Shown: positions 45,379 through 52,860 of the stretch, piece after piece | How positions within the stretch are numbered: the first letter of the stretch is position 1 | How the letters are laid out: the number at the start of each line of letters is the position of its first letter | Assembly (NCBI RefSeq): GCF_000282215.1 | Contig: NZ_AKJS01000113.1 | Span: 1-55,062 of the forward strand | Reading direction: 5' to 3' | Length of the DNA: 55,062 nt | Source: Pseudomonas sp. GM21 | GTDB taxonomy: Bacteria > Pseudomonadota > Gammaproteobacteria > Pseudomonadales > Pseudomonadaceae | Notes under the pieces: generated by a model | Told to the model about the DNA's origin: nothing | Seen by the model: only the letters and a program-made list of their open reading frames with translations | Database searches by the model: none | Translations under genes and position numbers: made by a program

Positions 45379-45570
45379 GGCGAAGAAGGCCAAATGCGTT
45401 AGTTTTTAGCCAGTATTGGAGAAAACTTCACTCCTGCCGACATATTCTTATAGCACTTGGCCTTCATGTCTCTTGTCAGTCGGGGCCGCAATGATGCAAC
45501 CTTGCCGCAGACAACAGTTAAGAGGGCGAGAGCCCGGCGCGTTCAGCATATTCGAAGCGAGTTTCCCTCC

Positions 45571-48258
45571 ATGAAAAGCCAACCCGATGCCGCCAGCCGT
45601 ATGGTGGCCGAGGTAGTGACGCAGTTGCCTGTGCCCTCGCGGCTCGGCATGCTGCGTTTCGAACGGCTGAATGAACCTAGCTGGGCGCTACTGTTTCTGG
45701 ACCCTAATTGCGAACGTCATTTCGGGCTGCCAGCCGTAGACTTGTGTGCGCTGGTCGACTCACCCTACGCCAGCCTGATGGAGCCCGAAGCGCGCTATCA
45801 GCTGCATGACGCGGTCCAGCAGCAACTGACTGACAGTCCGAACTACCAGATCCGCTACACCTTGCACACGGCCTCGGGCGCCTTGAACCTGCTGGAACTG
45901 GGCGAAGCCTATAAACAGCACAATCGGCACCTGTTACGCGGCTATCTGCTCGTGGTCGACGACCTGCTCGACAGTAGTCCGCTATTGCCCGATCTGGAAT
46001 CACAGAACTCGCGCCTGCAAATCGCCCTGGAGCTCAATCAGCTTGCCCAGCAGGTACAACTGCAGCATCTGGAGCGGGTACGCGCCCAGCAGGATCTGAT
46101 CCTGTTGCTGACTCGCCAGCGCTACAGCAGCAACAACTCTCTGCAAGAAGCCGCCGAACTGATCACCCGCAGTGCCTGTGATATTTACCAAATTGACTGT
46201 GCCAGCCTGTGGAACCTTGAAGGTTCGATGCTGGTGCCGATTTCGGCCTATCACCGCGCCAACGGGGAATACCAGTTGCCGGAGCCGATCGATGTCAGCG
46301 GCTTCCCCGATTACCTCGAGGCCTTGCACAGCAGCCGTGCCATCGACGCCCAAAACGCCATGCGTGACCCGCGCACCCGGCACATGGCCGAGCGCCTGCG
46401 CCCGCGCGATGTGAACGCAATGCTCGACGCCAGTATCCGTGTCGACGGTCAGGTCGTTGGCGTGCTGTGCCTGGAACAGAGCGGTGCGAGCCGCGCCTGG
46501 CAGTCGGACGAAATCGCTTTTGCCGGCGAGCTGGCGGATCAGTTCGCCCAGGTCATCAACAACCACAACCGCCGCACCGCCACCAGCGCCCTGCATCTGT
46601 TCCAGCGTGCGGTGGAACAAAGCGCCAACGCCTTTTTGCTGGTCAATTGCGACGGCGTGGTGGAGTACGTCAACCCGAGCTTCACCGCGATCACCCAGTA
46701 CACCACCGAAGAAGTCCACGGCCAGCGGCTGTCGGAACTGCCGGCACTGGAAAACCTCAGCGAACTGCTGTTCGACGCGCCCTCGGCGCTGGCCAAGAGC
46801 AATAGTTGGCAGGGCGAGTTCAAGAGTCGACGCAAAAACCTCGAACCCTACTGGGGGCAGCTGTCGATCTCCAAGGTGTACGGCGATAACCGCGAGTTGA
46901 CGCACTACATCGGCATTTACGAAGACATCACCCAGAACAAACTCGCCCAGCAGCGCATCGAGCGCCTGGCCTACACCGATAACCTGACCAACCTCGGCAA
47001 CCGCCCGGCGTTCATCCGCAACCTCGACGAACGTTTCGCCCGAGACACTGATACCCCGATCAGCCTGTTGCTGGTGGACATCGACAACTTCAAGCGGATC
47101 AACGACAGCCTCGGTCACCAGACCGGCGACAAACTGCTGATCAGCCTGGCCCGACGTCTGCGTAACAGCCTGAGCCCGAGCGGCAGCCTGGCGCGCTTCG
47201 CCAGTAACGAATTCGCCGTACTGTTGGACAACACCGACCTGCGCACCGGCCAACAGGTTGCCCATCAGTTGTTGATGACCCTCGACAAGCCGATGTTCGT
47301 CGACAATCAACTGATCAGCGTCACCGGCTCCGTGGGCCTGGCCTGCGCGCCGCTACACGGCCGTGACCCGCAAACCCTGATGCGCAACGCCGGTCTGGCG
47401 CTGCACAAGGCCAAGGCCAACGGCAAGCATCAGGTCCAGGTGTTCACCGAGGCGCTGAATGCCGAGGCCAGCTACAAGCTGTTCGTCGAGAACAACCTGC
47501 GCCGCGCCCTGACCCAGAACGAACTGGACGTGTTCTACCAGCCCAAGCTCTGCCTGCGCAGCGGCCGCCTGCTGGGGATGGAAGCGCTGCTGCGCTGGAA
47601 CCATCCGGACAAAGGCATGATCCGCCCGGACCAGTTCATCAGCGTCGCCGAGGAAACCGGCCTGATCATCCCGATCGGCAAATGGATCGCGCGCCAGGCC
47701 TGCCGCATGAGCAAATCGTTGAGCGCCGCTGGCCTGGGCGATCTTCAAGTCGCCATCAACCTGTCGCCCAAGCAGTTCTCCGACCCGGACCTGGTGTCGT
47801 CCATCGCCAACATCCTCAAGGAAGAAGCGTTGCCGGCCCACCTGCTGGAACTCGAACTCACCGAAGGCCTGCTGCTGGAAGCCACCGAAGACACCCACCT
47901 GCAACTCGACCAGCTCAAGCGCCTGGGCCTGACCCTGGCCATGGACGACTTCGGCACCGGTTACTCGTCGCTCAGCTACTTGAAAAAATTCCCGATCGAC
48001 ATCATCAAGATCGATCGCAGCTTCATCCACGAAATCCCCGACAACCAGGACGACATGGAAATCACCTCCGCGGTGATCGCCATGGCCCACAACCTGAAAC
48101 TCAAGGTCGTGGCTGAAGGCATCGAGACGGCCGAGCAGTTGGCCTTCCTGCGCCGCCACCGCTGCGACGTCGGCCAGGGCTACCTGTTCGACCGGCCAAT
48201 CCCCGGCGACGAGCTGATCGAAAAGCTCAAACGCTATCCGCGTGGCCCGTTCGCCTGA
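45571..48258 (+). CDS. dipA: DipA-like c-di-GMP phosphodiesterase (GAF-PAS-GGDEF-EAL)
   Basis: An 895-aa cytoplasmic signalling protein. A coiled segment near 150-190 precedes a GAF-like domain (about 195-350), a PAS domain (about 355-470), a GGDEF-like domain with ASNEF at 544-548 in place of GGDEF, and an EAL domain with Glu671-Ala-Leu, DDFGTGYSSLSYLKKFP and AEGIETAEQL intact. It is therefore expected to cleave c-di-GMP and not make it. The start is the ATG at 45571 (MKSQPDAASRM); codons back to 45457 are dismissed. In PAO1 DipA governs biofilm dispersal; the order aceF-dipA-msrA is conserved there. Confidence 0.92.
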   Translation: MKSQPDAASRMVAEVVTQLPVPSRLGMLRFERLNEPSWALLFLDPNCERHFGLPAVDLCALVDSPYASLMEPEARYQLHDAVQQQLTDSPNYQIRYTLHTASGALNLLELGEAYKQHNRHLLRGYLLVVDDLLDSSPLLPDLESQNSRLQIALELNQLAQQVQLQHLERVRAQQDLILLLTRQRYSSNNSLQEAAELITRSACDIYQIDCASLWNLEGSMLVPISAYHRANGEYQLPEPIDVSGFPDYLEALHSSRAIDAQNAMRDPRTRHMAERLRPRDVNAMLDASIRVDGQVVGVLCLEQSGASRAWQSDEIAFAGELADQFAQVINNHNRRTATSALHLFQRAVEQSANAFLLVNCDGVVEYVNPSFTAITQYTTEEVHGQRLSELPALENLSELLFDAPSALAKSNSWQGEFKSRRKNLEPYWGQLSISKVYGDNRELTHYIGIYEDITQNKLAQQRIERLAYTDNLTNLGNRPAFIRNLDERFARDTDTPISLLLVDIDNFKRINDSLGHQTGDKLLISLARRLRNSLSPSGSLARFASNEFAVLLDNTDLRTGQQVAHQLLMTLDKPMFVDNQLISVTGSVGLACAPLHGRDPQTLMRNAGLALHKAKANGKHQVQVFTEALNAEASYKLFVENNLRRALTQNELDVFYQPKLCLRSGRLLGMEALLRWNHPDKGMIRPDQFISVAEETGLIIPIGKWIARQACRMSKSLSAAGLGDLQVAINLSPKQFSDPDLVSSIANILKEEALPAHLLELELTEGLLLEATEDTHLQLDQLKRLGLTLAMDDFGTGYSSLSYLKKFPIDIIKIDRSFIHEIPDNQDDMEITSAVIAMAHNLKLKVVAEGIETAEQLAFLRRHRCDVGQGYLFDRPIPGDELIEKLKRYPRGPFA

Positions 48259-48327
48259 CAGCGGCCTGACACTCGGGCAAACTGGCGGTCTGATTACTAC
48301 ATCCCAACCTGACTGAGAGGACTGATC

Positions 48328-48975
48328 ATGGTCTTGCGCTCGGAAATCCTGGTGAACAAAAACGTGCTTCCAACCAAAGAACAAGCTCTGCCTGGCCGCG
48401 AAACGCCAATGTCCCTGCCGGAAAAACACTTCGTCCACGACGCGCCACTGCTGGGTCCATTCATCACCGACGTGGATTTTGCGATTTTCGGCCTGGGCTG
48501 CTTCTGGGGAGCGGAACGTCGCTTCTGGCAGCGTGAAGGCGTGGTCAGTACCGTGGTGGGTTACGCCGGCGGTTTCACACCGAACCCGACCTATGAAGAA
48601 GTCTGCTCAGGCCTGACCGGCCACAGCGAAGTCGTGCTGGTGGTCTACGAGCCGGCAAAAGTCAGCTATGACGAGCTGCTGAAGATGTTCTGGGAACTGC
48701 ACAACCCGACGCAGGGCATGCGCCAGGGCAACGACATCGGCACCCAGTATCGCTCGGTGATCTATGCGACCAACCCGGAGCAACTGGATGCCGCGCTCAA
48801 GAGCAAAGCCGTGTTCCAGGCTGAATTGACCAAGGCCGGCAAAGGCGAAATCACCACCGAAATCGACGAAGCGCCGACGGTCTACTTCGCCGAGGCGTAT
48901 CACCAGCAATACCTGGCCAAAAACCCTGAAGGGTATTGCGGGATTGGCGGTACGGGCGTGACCTGTCCGATCTAG
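48328..48975 (+). CDS. msrA: Peptide methionine sulfoxide reductase MsrA
   Basis: A 215-aa enzyme that reduces methionine-S-sulfoxide in damaged proteins. The catalytic GCFWGAERRFWQ motif has Cys58, the NPTQGMRQGNDIGTQYRSVIY segment is typical, and the C-terminal EGYCGIGGTGVTCPI supplies the resolving cysteines. AGAGGAC is upstream of the ATG at 48328. It follows dipA by 69 bp. Its stop codon is followed directly by a heptamer-repeat hairpin. Confidence 0.96.
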   Translation: MVLRSEILVNKNVLPTKEQALPGRETPMSLPEKHFVHDAPLLGPFITDVDFAIFGLGCFWGAERRFWQREGVVSTVVGYAGGFTPNPTYEEVCSGLTGHSEVVLVVYEPAKVSYDELLKMFWELHNPTQGMRQGNDIGTQYRSVIYATNPEQLDAALKSKAVFQAELTKAGKGEITTEIDEAPTVYFAEAYHQQYLAKNPEGYCGIGGTGVTCPI

Positions 48976-48978
48976 CGA

Positions 48979-49062
48979 TAGCTACAAGCTACAAGCGGCA
49001 AGCGGCAAGACTGGACGCTCGCCGCTTTAAACTTGCAGCTTGCCGCTTGAAACTTGCCGCTG
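48979..49062. repeat. Inverted heptamer-repeat hairpin between msrA and rlmJ
   Basis: Left: AGCTACAAGCTACAAGCGGC and AAGCGGCAAG; right: GCCGCTTTAAACTTGCAGCT, TGCCGCTTGAAACTTGCCGC. The arms are complementary over most of the length with a short GACGCTC-type loop. It fills the whole gap between two convergent genes, consistent with a shared terminator. Confidence 0.75.
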
Positions 49063-49899
49063 CTACTCAGCAATCAACCAATCCATCTGCCACCTACCTT
49101 GGGTCTGTCCCAATTTCTTGGACAACCACGGCAGCAACTCACGCAACTCCTCTTCCAGCCCCCACGGCGGATTAGCAATCGCCAACCCGGACCCGTTCAG
49201 ACTGTTCGGCGTATCCAGCGGATGCACCAGCAACTCCACGCGCAACAACTTCGGTGCGCCGGAGCCCGCCAGATCCTGATAAAAGCGACGCAACATGCGC
49301 TGGTCCTTCACCGGGTACCAGATCGCCGCCACGGTTTGGCGCATCCGGCCAACCGCTTCTTTCAGCGACGCCGCACAGCGCTGCATCTCATCGAGCTGTT
49401 CAAATGGCGGATCAATCAACATCACCGCCCGCTTCTCCTGCACCGGCAACATCGCACGCGGCACATGCCAGCCTTCGCCCAAATGCACCTTGACCCGACG
49501 GTCGCCGGCCATGTTGTCCTTGAGAAGCAAGCCGTCTTCGGGGTGCTTCTCGTTGAGCATCACCCGATCCTGCGGCCGCGTCAGACGCCGCGCCAGCTCC
49601 GGCGATCCCGGGTAATAACGCAACTGACCATCCGGGTTCATGTCGTGCAGCACGTTCATGTAATCGGCGGTCAGCGCCGGCAGGTCCGGCTGATCCCACA
49701 GACGCGCAATACCTTCCAGGTACTCACCGGTACGGCTCGCCTGATCACCCTGCAGGTCATACAGACCAATGCCGGCGTGAGTGTCGAGATAGGCAAACGG
49801 CTGCTCCTTGCGCGACATCAGGGCGATGAGGCGGGTCAAAGTCAGGTGTTTGAACACATCGGCGTGATTGCCGGCATGGAAGGCGTGACGATAATTCAT
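49063..49899 (-). CDS. rlmJ: 23S rRNA (adenine(2030)-N6)-methyltransferase
   Basis: A 278-aa SAM-dependent methyltransferase of the RlmJ family. It begins MNYRHAFHAGNHADVFKHL, with the AdoMet-binding region YLDTHAGIGLYDL and the catalytic motif DPPFE of N6-adenine methyltransferases (DPP[YF]). The start is ATG 49899. Converges on msrA. Confidence 0.93.
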   Translation of the reverse strand: MNYRHAFHAGNHADVFKHLTLTRLIALMSRKEQPFAYLDTHAGIGLYDLQGDQASRTGEYLEGIARLWDQPDLPALTADYMNVLHDMNPDGQLRYYPGSPELARRLTRPQDRVMLNEKHPEDGLLLKDNMAGDRRVKVHLGEGWHVPRAMLPVQEKRAVMLIDPPFEQLDEMQRCAASLKEAVGRMRQTVAAIWYPVKDQRMLRRFYQDLAGSGAPKLLRVELLVHPLDTPNSLNGSGLAIANPPWGLEEELRELLPWLSKKLGQTQGRWQMDWLIAE

Positions 49900-49997
49900 G
49901 ATTGCTCCTGCGAAGGCCGGGAAGTTTACCTTGTACCGAGGCGAACGTCAGGGCCTCACAGCCGAGCGGGCAATTCGAATGGGCCCGCCCCTACACG

Positions 49998-50136
49998 ATG
50001 ATCGTTCCCACGCTCCGCGTGGGAATGCCTCAAGGGACGCTCCGCGTTCCAGCCACACCGCCGGTGTCGAGCCGGGCACCGATTTGACGCAGAGCGTCAC
50101 GGGCTGCATTCCCACGCGGAGCGTGGGAACGATCAT
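49998..50136. repeat. REPIN with nested arms, 31-bp perfect inverted repeat
   Basis: Arms 49998-50028 and 50106-50136 are exact reverse complements over 31 bp (ATGATCGTTCCCACGCTCCG to GGGAATGC). Inside, GACGCTCCGCGT and ACGCAGAGCGTC are also nearly complementary (11 of 12), so a second stem can form within the 77-nt loop. It lies downstream of the small hypothetical gene and upstream of rlmJ. Confidence 0.88.
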
Positions 50137-50145
50137 TCGGCGGCG

Positions 50146-50469
50146 TTAATCCGAAGCCCGAGCCCGCAACCGTCGCCCAATCACATCCAGCACATCACAC
50201 CCATCCCGCAACGGGATGGCGCACAGCAAAGCAAAATCACTGAGGATGAACGACTCACACTCGACAGACCCGCGCATGGACATGTTCTCCAGCACCTGCG
50301 TAACGGCACGAATCCGATAGTTGGCGGCGTCGTATAAAACATCGAGCGGCGCGTGGGTATCGACGAACAGCGTGGGCATGTCAGTGCAGTTGCTGGTGAG
50401 GGCCATGAAGCGGTTGCTGGGGTGAGGGATTGGTTTTTCGTAGGGTGGATCTGGCGTTAGCGTCGTCAT
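50146..50469 (-). CDS. Hypothetical protein, possibly DUF3077-like
   Basis: A 107-aa protein without signal or membrane segment. The N terminus MTTLTPDPPYEKPIPHPSN and the later VDTHAPLDVLYDAANYRIRAV, followed by two helices, resemble small Pseudomonas proteins annotated with DUF3077, but I am not certain of the family. GGAATT precedes the ATG at 50469. It ends at a REPIN. Function not known. Confidence 0.6.
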   Translation of the reverse strand: MTTLTPDPPYEKPIPHPSNRFMALTSNCTDMPTLFVDTHAPLDVLYDAANYRIRAVTQVLENMSMRGSVECESFILSDFALLCAIPLRDGCDVLDVIGRRLRARASD

Positions 50470-50768
50470 TTGTAAATTCCATGAGTATGAAAATGAGCTG
50501 CCAAACGCCCCCTCCTACAGGTTTGGGTGGCAGCCATGCGCAGGAGTAGGAGTACCGAGCACTCATGAACCTCGGTCACGCCGAAGCGTGTCCCGCGCAC
50601 AGCCGCCGCGAACGATCATATGGACACGAGTTAAGTGCCGCAATCAAACGACAGAGCTGTTGCATCATGAGAGAGGGCTCCTACACCCTGCCACCACTTG
50701 CGCGGTGACAGCCCAAGACTATCCCTGCAACCCATCGCCCACCAGTTCATGGAAGCCGTCACAACTTG

Positions 50769-50803
50769 AAGGAAACTTCCGATGAGTCCGCCCGAAAACT
50801 TCG
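50769..50803. repeat. 35-bp dispersed repeat, copy A
   Basis: It matches 51854-51888 at 30 of 35 positions (both begin AAGGAAACTTCCGA). In cassette orientation (minus strand) each copy sits 3' of an immunity gene, near a palindromic element. Nature unknown. Confidence 0.5.
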
Positions 50804-50900
50804 TAGTAGTTACGTGAACTTTAAACAATACTTAAACATCCCATAGTGTTGGCAATTGGCATTGAGAGAAAAAATGGGACCAGAAAAAAGAAAAAAGAAA

Positions 50901-50974
50901 AAAGGGGACGGATTTATTTATTACTCCGTAGCAACTCCTTCGAAGCTTGCAGCAAAAATAAACCCATCCTCTTT
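50901..50974. repeat. Palindromic element, decayed copy 1
   Basis: The left arm AAAGGGGACGGATTTATTT is intact; the right arm AAATAAACCCATCCTCTTT has three changes relative to the exact inverse. The centre keeps CTTCGAAGCT, as in copies 2 and 3. It lies downstream (3') of the orphan immunity gene at 51038. Confidence 0.8.
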
Positions 50975-51037
50975 GTTGGCCTGCCAGCCAATTGAGAATG
51001 TATCCATCCCTCGCCGCTCAAAAATCCGGCACCAAAC

Positions 51038-51412
51038 TCAAAAAGCCACATCAATACGAATCACATTTATTTTAATAAATTTTTGGTTAAAAAACGGGTA
51101 ATCGTAATGAATATCTTGAGCATCGAAATCAATAAAGGATCTTAATACGGCACCATCTAAATAGCCCGCTAACACACATGAAAAACTGTCATCCTCCATT
51201 TCAACTCCGACATATTCATCCTGACTTACTTCCATGTCGATGCTATCAGGAAAAACCAATTCAAACTCAACCTCGTAAGTTTTACCGATTTCAATTTTAA
51301 ATGGGCAGAAGTTAATAAAGCATTGCACCGCTACGCCATTGACAAGCAAAACAACCGCCTCTTCGACGACCTCGTCAATCTCCATGACAAGCGCACTATA
51401 CTTCTTAGTCAT
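51038..51412 (-). CDS. Orphan immunity protein candidate 1
   Basis: A 124-aa acidic protein without signal peptide, with a beta-strand-rich pattern. I recognise no family. Its ATG lies within the last codons of the toxin remnant, an 8-bp overlap (ATGACTAA). Such tight toxin-then-immunity arrangement is usual in Rhs/CDI loci. The acidic character and gene order support an immunity role by inference only. The region is AT-richer than the rest of the window. Confidence 0.6.
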   Translation of the reverse strand: MTKKYSALVMEIDEVVEEAVVLLVNGVAVQCFINFCPFKIEIGKTYEVEFELVFPDSIDMEVSQDEYVGVEMEDDSFSCVLAGYLDGAVLRSFIDFDAQDIHYDYPFFNQKFIKINVIRIDVAF

Positions 51413-51809
51413 TTACTGGCCTCAACTCGTTATCCTTTGCATTACCGTTTAACATTTTCCAGAAATCTTTTCCACTTTTTACATGCAGGGTTGTGATATC
51501 ACCGTTATTTTTAGTACCGACAAATGCAAACTTTGTATCACCATTCCTCTGGGAATTGCCCAGCAGTTGCAAATAGGCGACTCTAACTTCTCCTTCATAC
51601 GGATATTTCACTTTTATGCCTTGATTCACTACATCACGAGAAATTTGTAGGTATTCCTCTTTGCTCTGAGCGTCGAACTCTTTTTTACCGTGTTTTTTAT
51701 AATGGAGGTCAAGCTTTTCATCATTCCTAAAATTTTTAGCAATGAAAAAGGGGACGGATTTATTTGTTGCTCTTATTAATACAAACAACACCTTCGAAGC
51801 TGGTAGCAA
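51405..51809 (-). pseudogene. Displaced Rhs-type toxin tail, no proper start
   Basis: The frame is open for 134 codons, but the first 25 or so (from a TTG at 51809) are encoded by the palindromic element at 51747-51828, and no ATG lies before the toxin-like part. From about 51737 on it reads NFRNDEKLDLHYKKHGKKEF, then SKEEYLQISR, a YPYEGEVRVAYLQLLGNSQR segment and TTLHVKSGKDFWKMLNG. These are the features of a compact polymorphic toxin tail with its upstream carrier lost. I do not recognise the fold. It overlaps the following immunity candidate by 8 bp. Probably silent unless recombined onto an rhs gene. Confidence 0.6.
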
Positions 51810-51828
51810 AAATAAATCCGTCCCCTTT
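51747..51828. repeat. Palindromic element, copy 2 (82 bp)
   Basis: Arms AAAGGGGACGGATTTATTT and AAATAAATCCGTCCCCTTT are exact inverses (19 bp), and complementarity continues inward imperfectly (GTTGCT/AGCAA). It is identical over the whole 82 bp to copy 3 at 52365. The GGGGACGGATTTATTT type of terminus recalls small RAYT/MITE-like repeats in Pseudomonas (from memory). Confidence 0.9.
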
Positions 51829-51853
51829 GTTGCTTTGTTGTCCTTTGTTGATC

Positions 51854-51888
51854 AAGGAAACTTCCGACGAGTTCGCCCAGAAATTTCG
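51854..51888. repeat. 35-bp dispersed repeat, copy B
   Basis: Related to copy A at 50769-50803, with five mismatches. It lies just 3' of the immunity candidate at 51909 (minus strand) and before element copy 2. Confidence 0.5.
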
Positions 51889-51908
51889 CTCTGGTTCAGA
51901 GCTCCCAT

Positions 51909-52319
51909 CTACCAAGTGGATTGGTCTTCAAGTCCCGCTTTGCGAAGATCATCCTTCCACTCCACAGTTGCCAATCGAAAAATATCTTCGAAAAAAGCTC
52001 TGGTGTTTTCCATCTCATCCCAACCACAAGGGAAAGACGTATATTCTTCATGGTCATACGCCAGCAGCGATTGAAAATCATAATCTTTATCCTGGAGAGC
52101 GTCCTCCAAACTTTTATAAATAAAAAATTTGTGACGGTATGACTTTCTTGTAGGCAAGCAGTATTTAAGTATTATCTCCTCTCTATCAGCCGGGTCATTA
52201 GGATCAAGCTTTTCAAGAGCCTCCCCTAGCGTTTCTTCACGGTCATAAATATCAACTCCCCCCAAAAAAAATGCGGGGGTCGGAAGGTAAGGTTGCCCAT
52301 CATCCGGATCAATAAACAT
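51909..52319 (-). CDS. Orphan immunity protein candidate 2
   Basis: A 136-aa strongly acidic cytoplasmic protein (MFIDPDDGQPYLPTPAFF...), with EEIILKYCLPTRKSYRHKFFIYKSLEDALQ in the middle. AGGTGAG is 5 nt upstream of the ATG at 52319, so it can be translated on its own. No toxin frame precedes it, hence orphan; it lies between element copies 3 and 2. It is an immunity candidate by context and composition only; no family recognised. Confidence 0.6.
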   Translation of the reverse strand: MFIDPDDGQPYLPTPAFFLGGVDIYDREETLGEALEKLDPNDPADREEIILKYCLPTRKSYRHKFFIYKSLEDALQDKDYDFQSLLAYDHEEYTSFPCGWDEMENTRAFFEDIFRLATVEWKDDLRKAGLEDQSTW

Positions 52320-52364
52320 TTCTCACCTATTTAATTGGATATAGCGTAAATGGCACGCCCAAAA

Positions 52365-52446
52365 AAAGGGGACGGATTTATTTGTTGCTCTTATTAATAC
52401 AAACAACACCTTCGAAGCTGGTAGCAAAAATAAATCCGTCCCCTTT
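52365..52446. repeat. Palindromic element, copy 3 (82 bp)
   Basis: Same 82-bp sequence as copy 2, 618 bp away, with identity extending a few bases further on both sides. It lies between the immunity gene following the rhs toxin and the next immunity candidate. Identical direct copies are substrates for homologous recombination that would excise the gene between. Confidence 0.9.
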
Positions 52447-52503
52447 GTTCTCTTTATCGTGAGTACTTTTACCTATAAAAGCGGAAAAGATTTACTCACC
52501 CTC

Positions 52504-52860
52504 TTATTCAAGGTCTTCCTCAGACTGATAACGCCGTAAACAGTTAAGAAGAACCATCATAAATCCTCTTTGGTCCTTAACATCTTCATCAAAATAAGTG
52601 TCAATTTTTGAAAAAACCCCGTCGAAATTGTCACCGCAACCTAAAAAATACTCCAAAGTGTCGATAAGCAATTGCCGCTCTTTTTGGCTATAGACAAAAA
52701 ATTCCGGACGCATCAAGAGATCAAATAGTTCAGCGAGCTCATTCTCATCATTCACGTCCTTCGAAACTATTATTTCTTCCCTTTTCAAGTCACGTGTATT
52801 TTCTATATCGAAAACGAAAAGCAAACTACGTACATCCCAAATATTGTAAGAATTTTTCAT
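52504..52860 (-). CDS. Immunity protein candidate for the adjacent Rhs toxin
   Basis: A 118-aa acidic protein, mostly helical in appearance (FDLLMRPEFFVYSQKERQLL, DTLEYFLGCGDNFDGVF). Its ATG shares one base with the rhs TAA stop (TAATG), the typical coupling of toxin and immunity genes. I recognise no family. It is followed by element copy 3. Confidence 0.75.
   Translation of the reverse strand: MKNSYNIWDVRSLLFVFDIENTRDLKREEIIVSKDVNDENELAELFDLLMRPEFFVYSQKERQLLIDTLEYFLGCGDNFDGVFSKIDTYFDEDVKDQRGFMMVLLNCLRRYQSEEDLE

Larger units (their letters stand above)
50470..51037. other. Gene-free stretch between the hypothetical gene and the orphan immunity gene
   Basis: No convincing gene in 568 bp. 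It holds a 35-bp segment at 50769-50803 (aaggaaacttccgat...) related to 51854-51888, a purine-rich run at about 50870-50905, and a decayed copy of the palindromic element at 50901-50974. An open frame at 50631-50828 (minus) has no support and is not called. Confidence 0.6.

Noticed and set aside
50631..50828. 65-codon minus-strand frame (contains KFSGGLIGSFLQ)
   Set aside because: No ribosome site and it overlaps the 35-bp repeat; no evidence of protein function.
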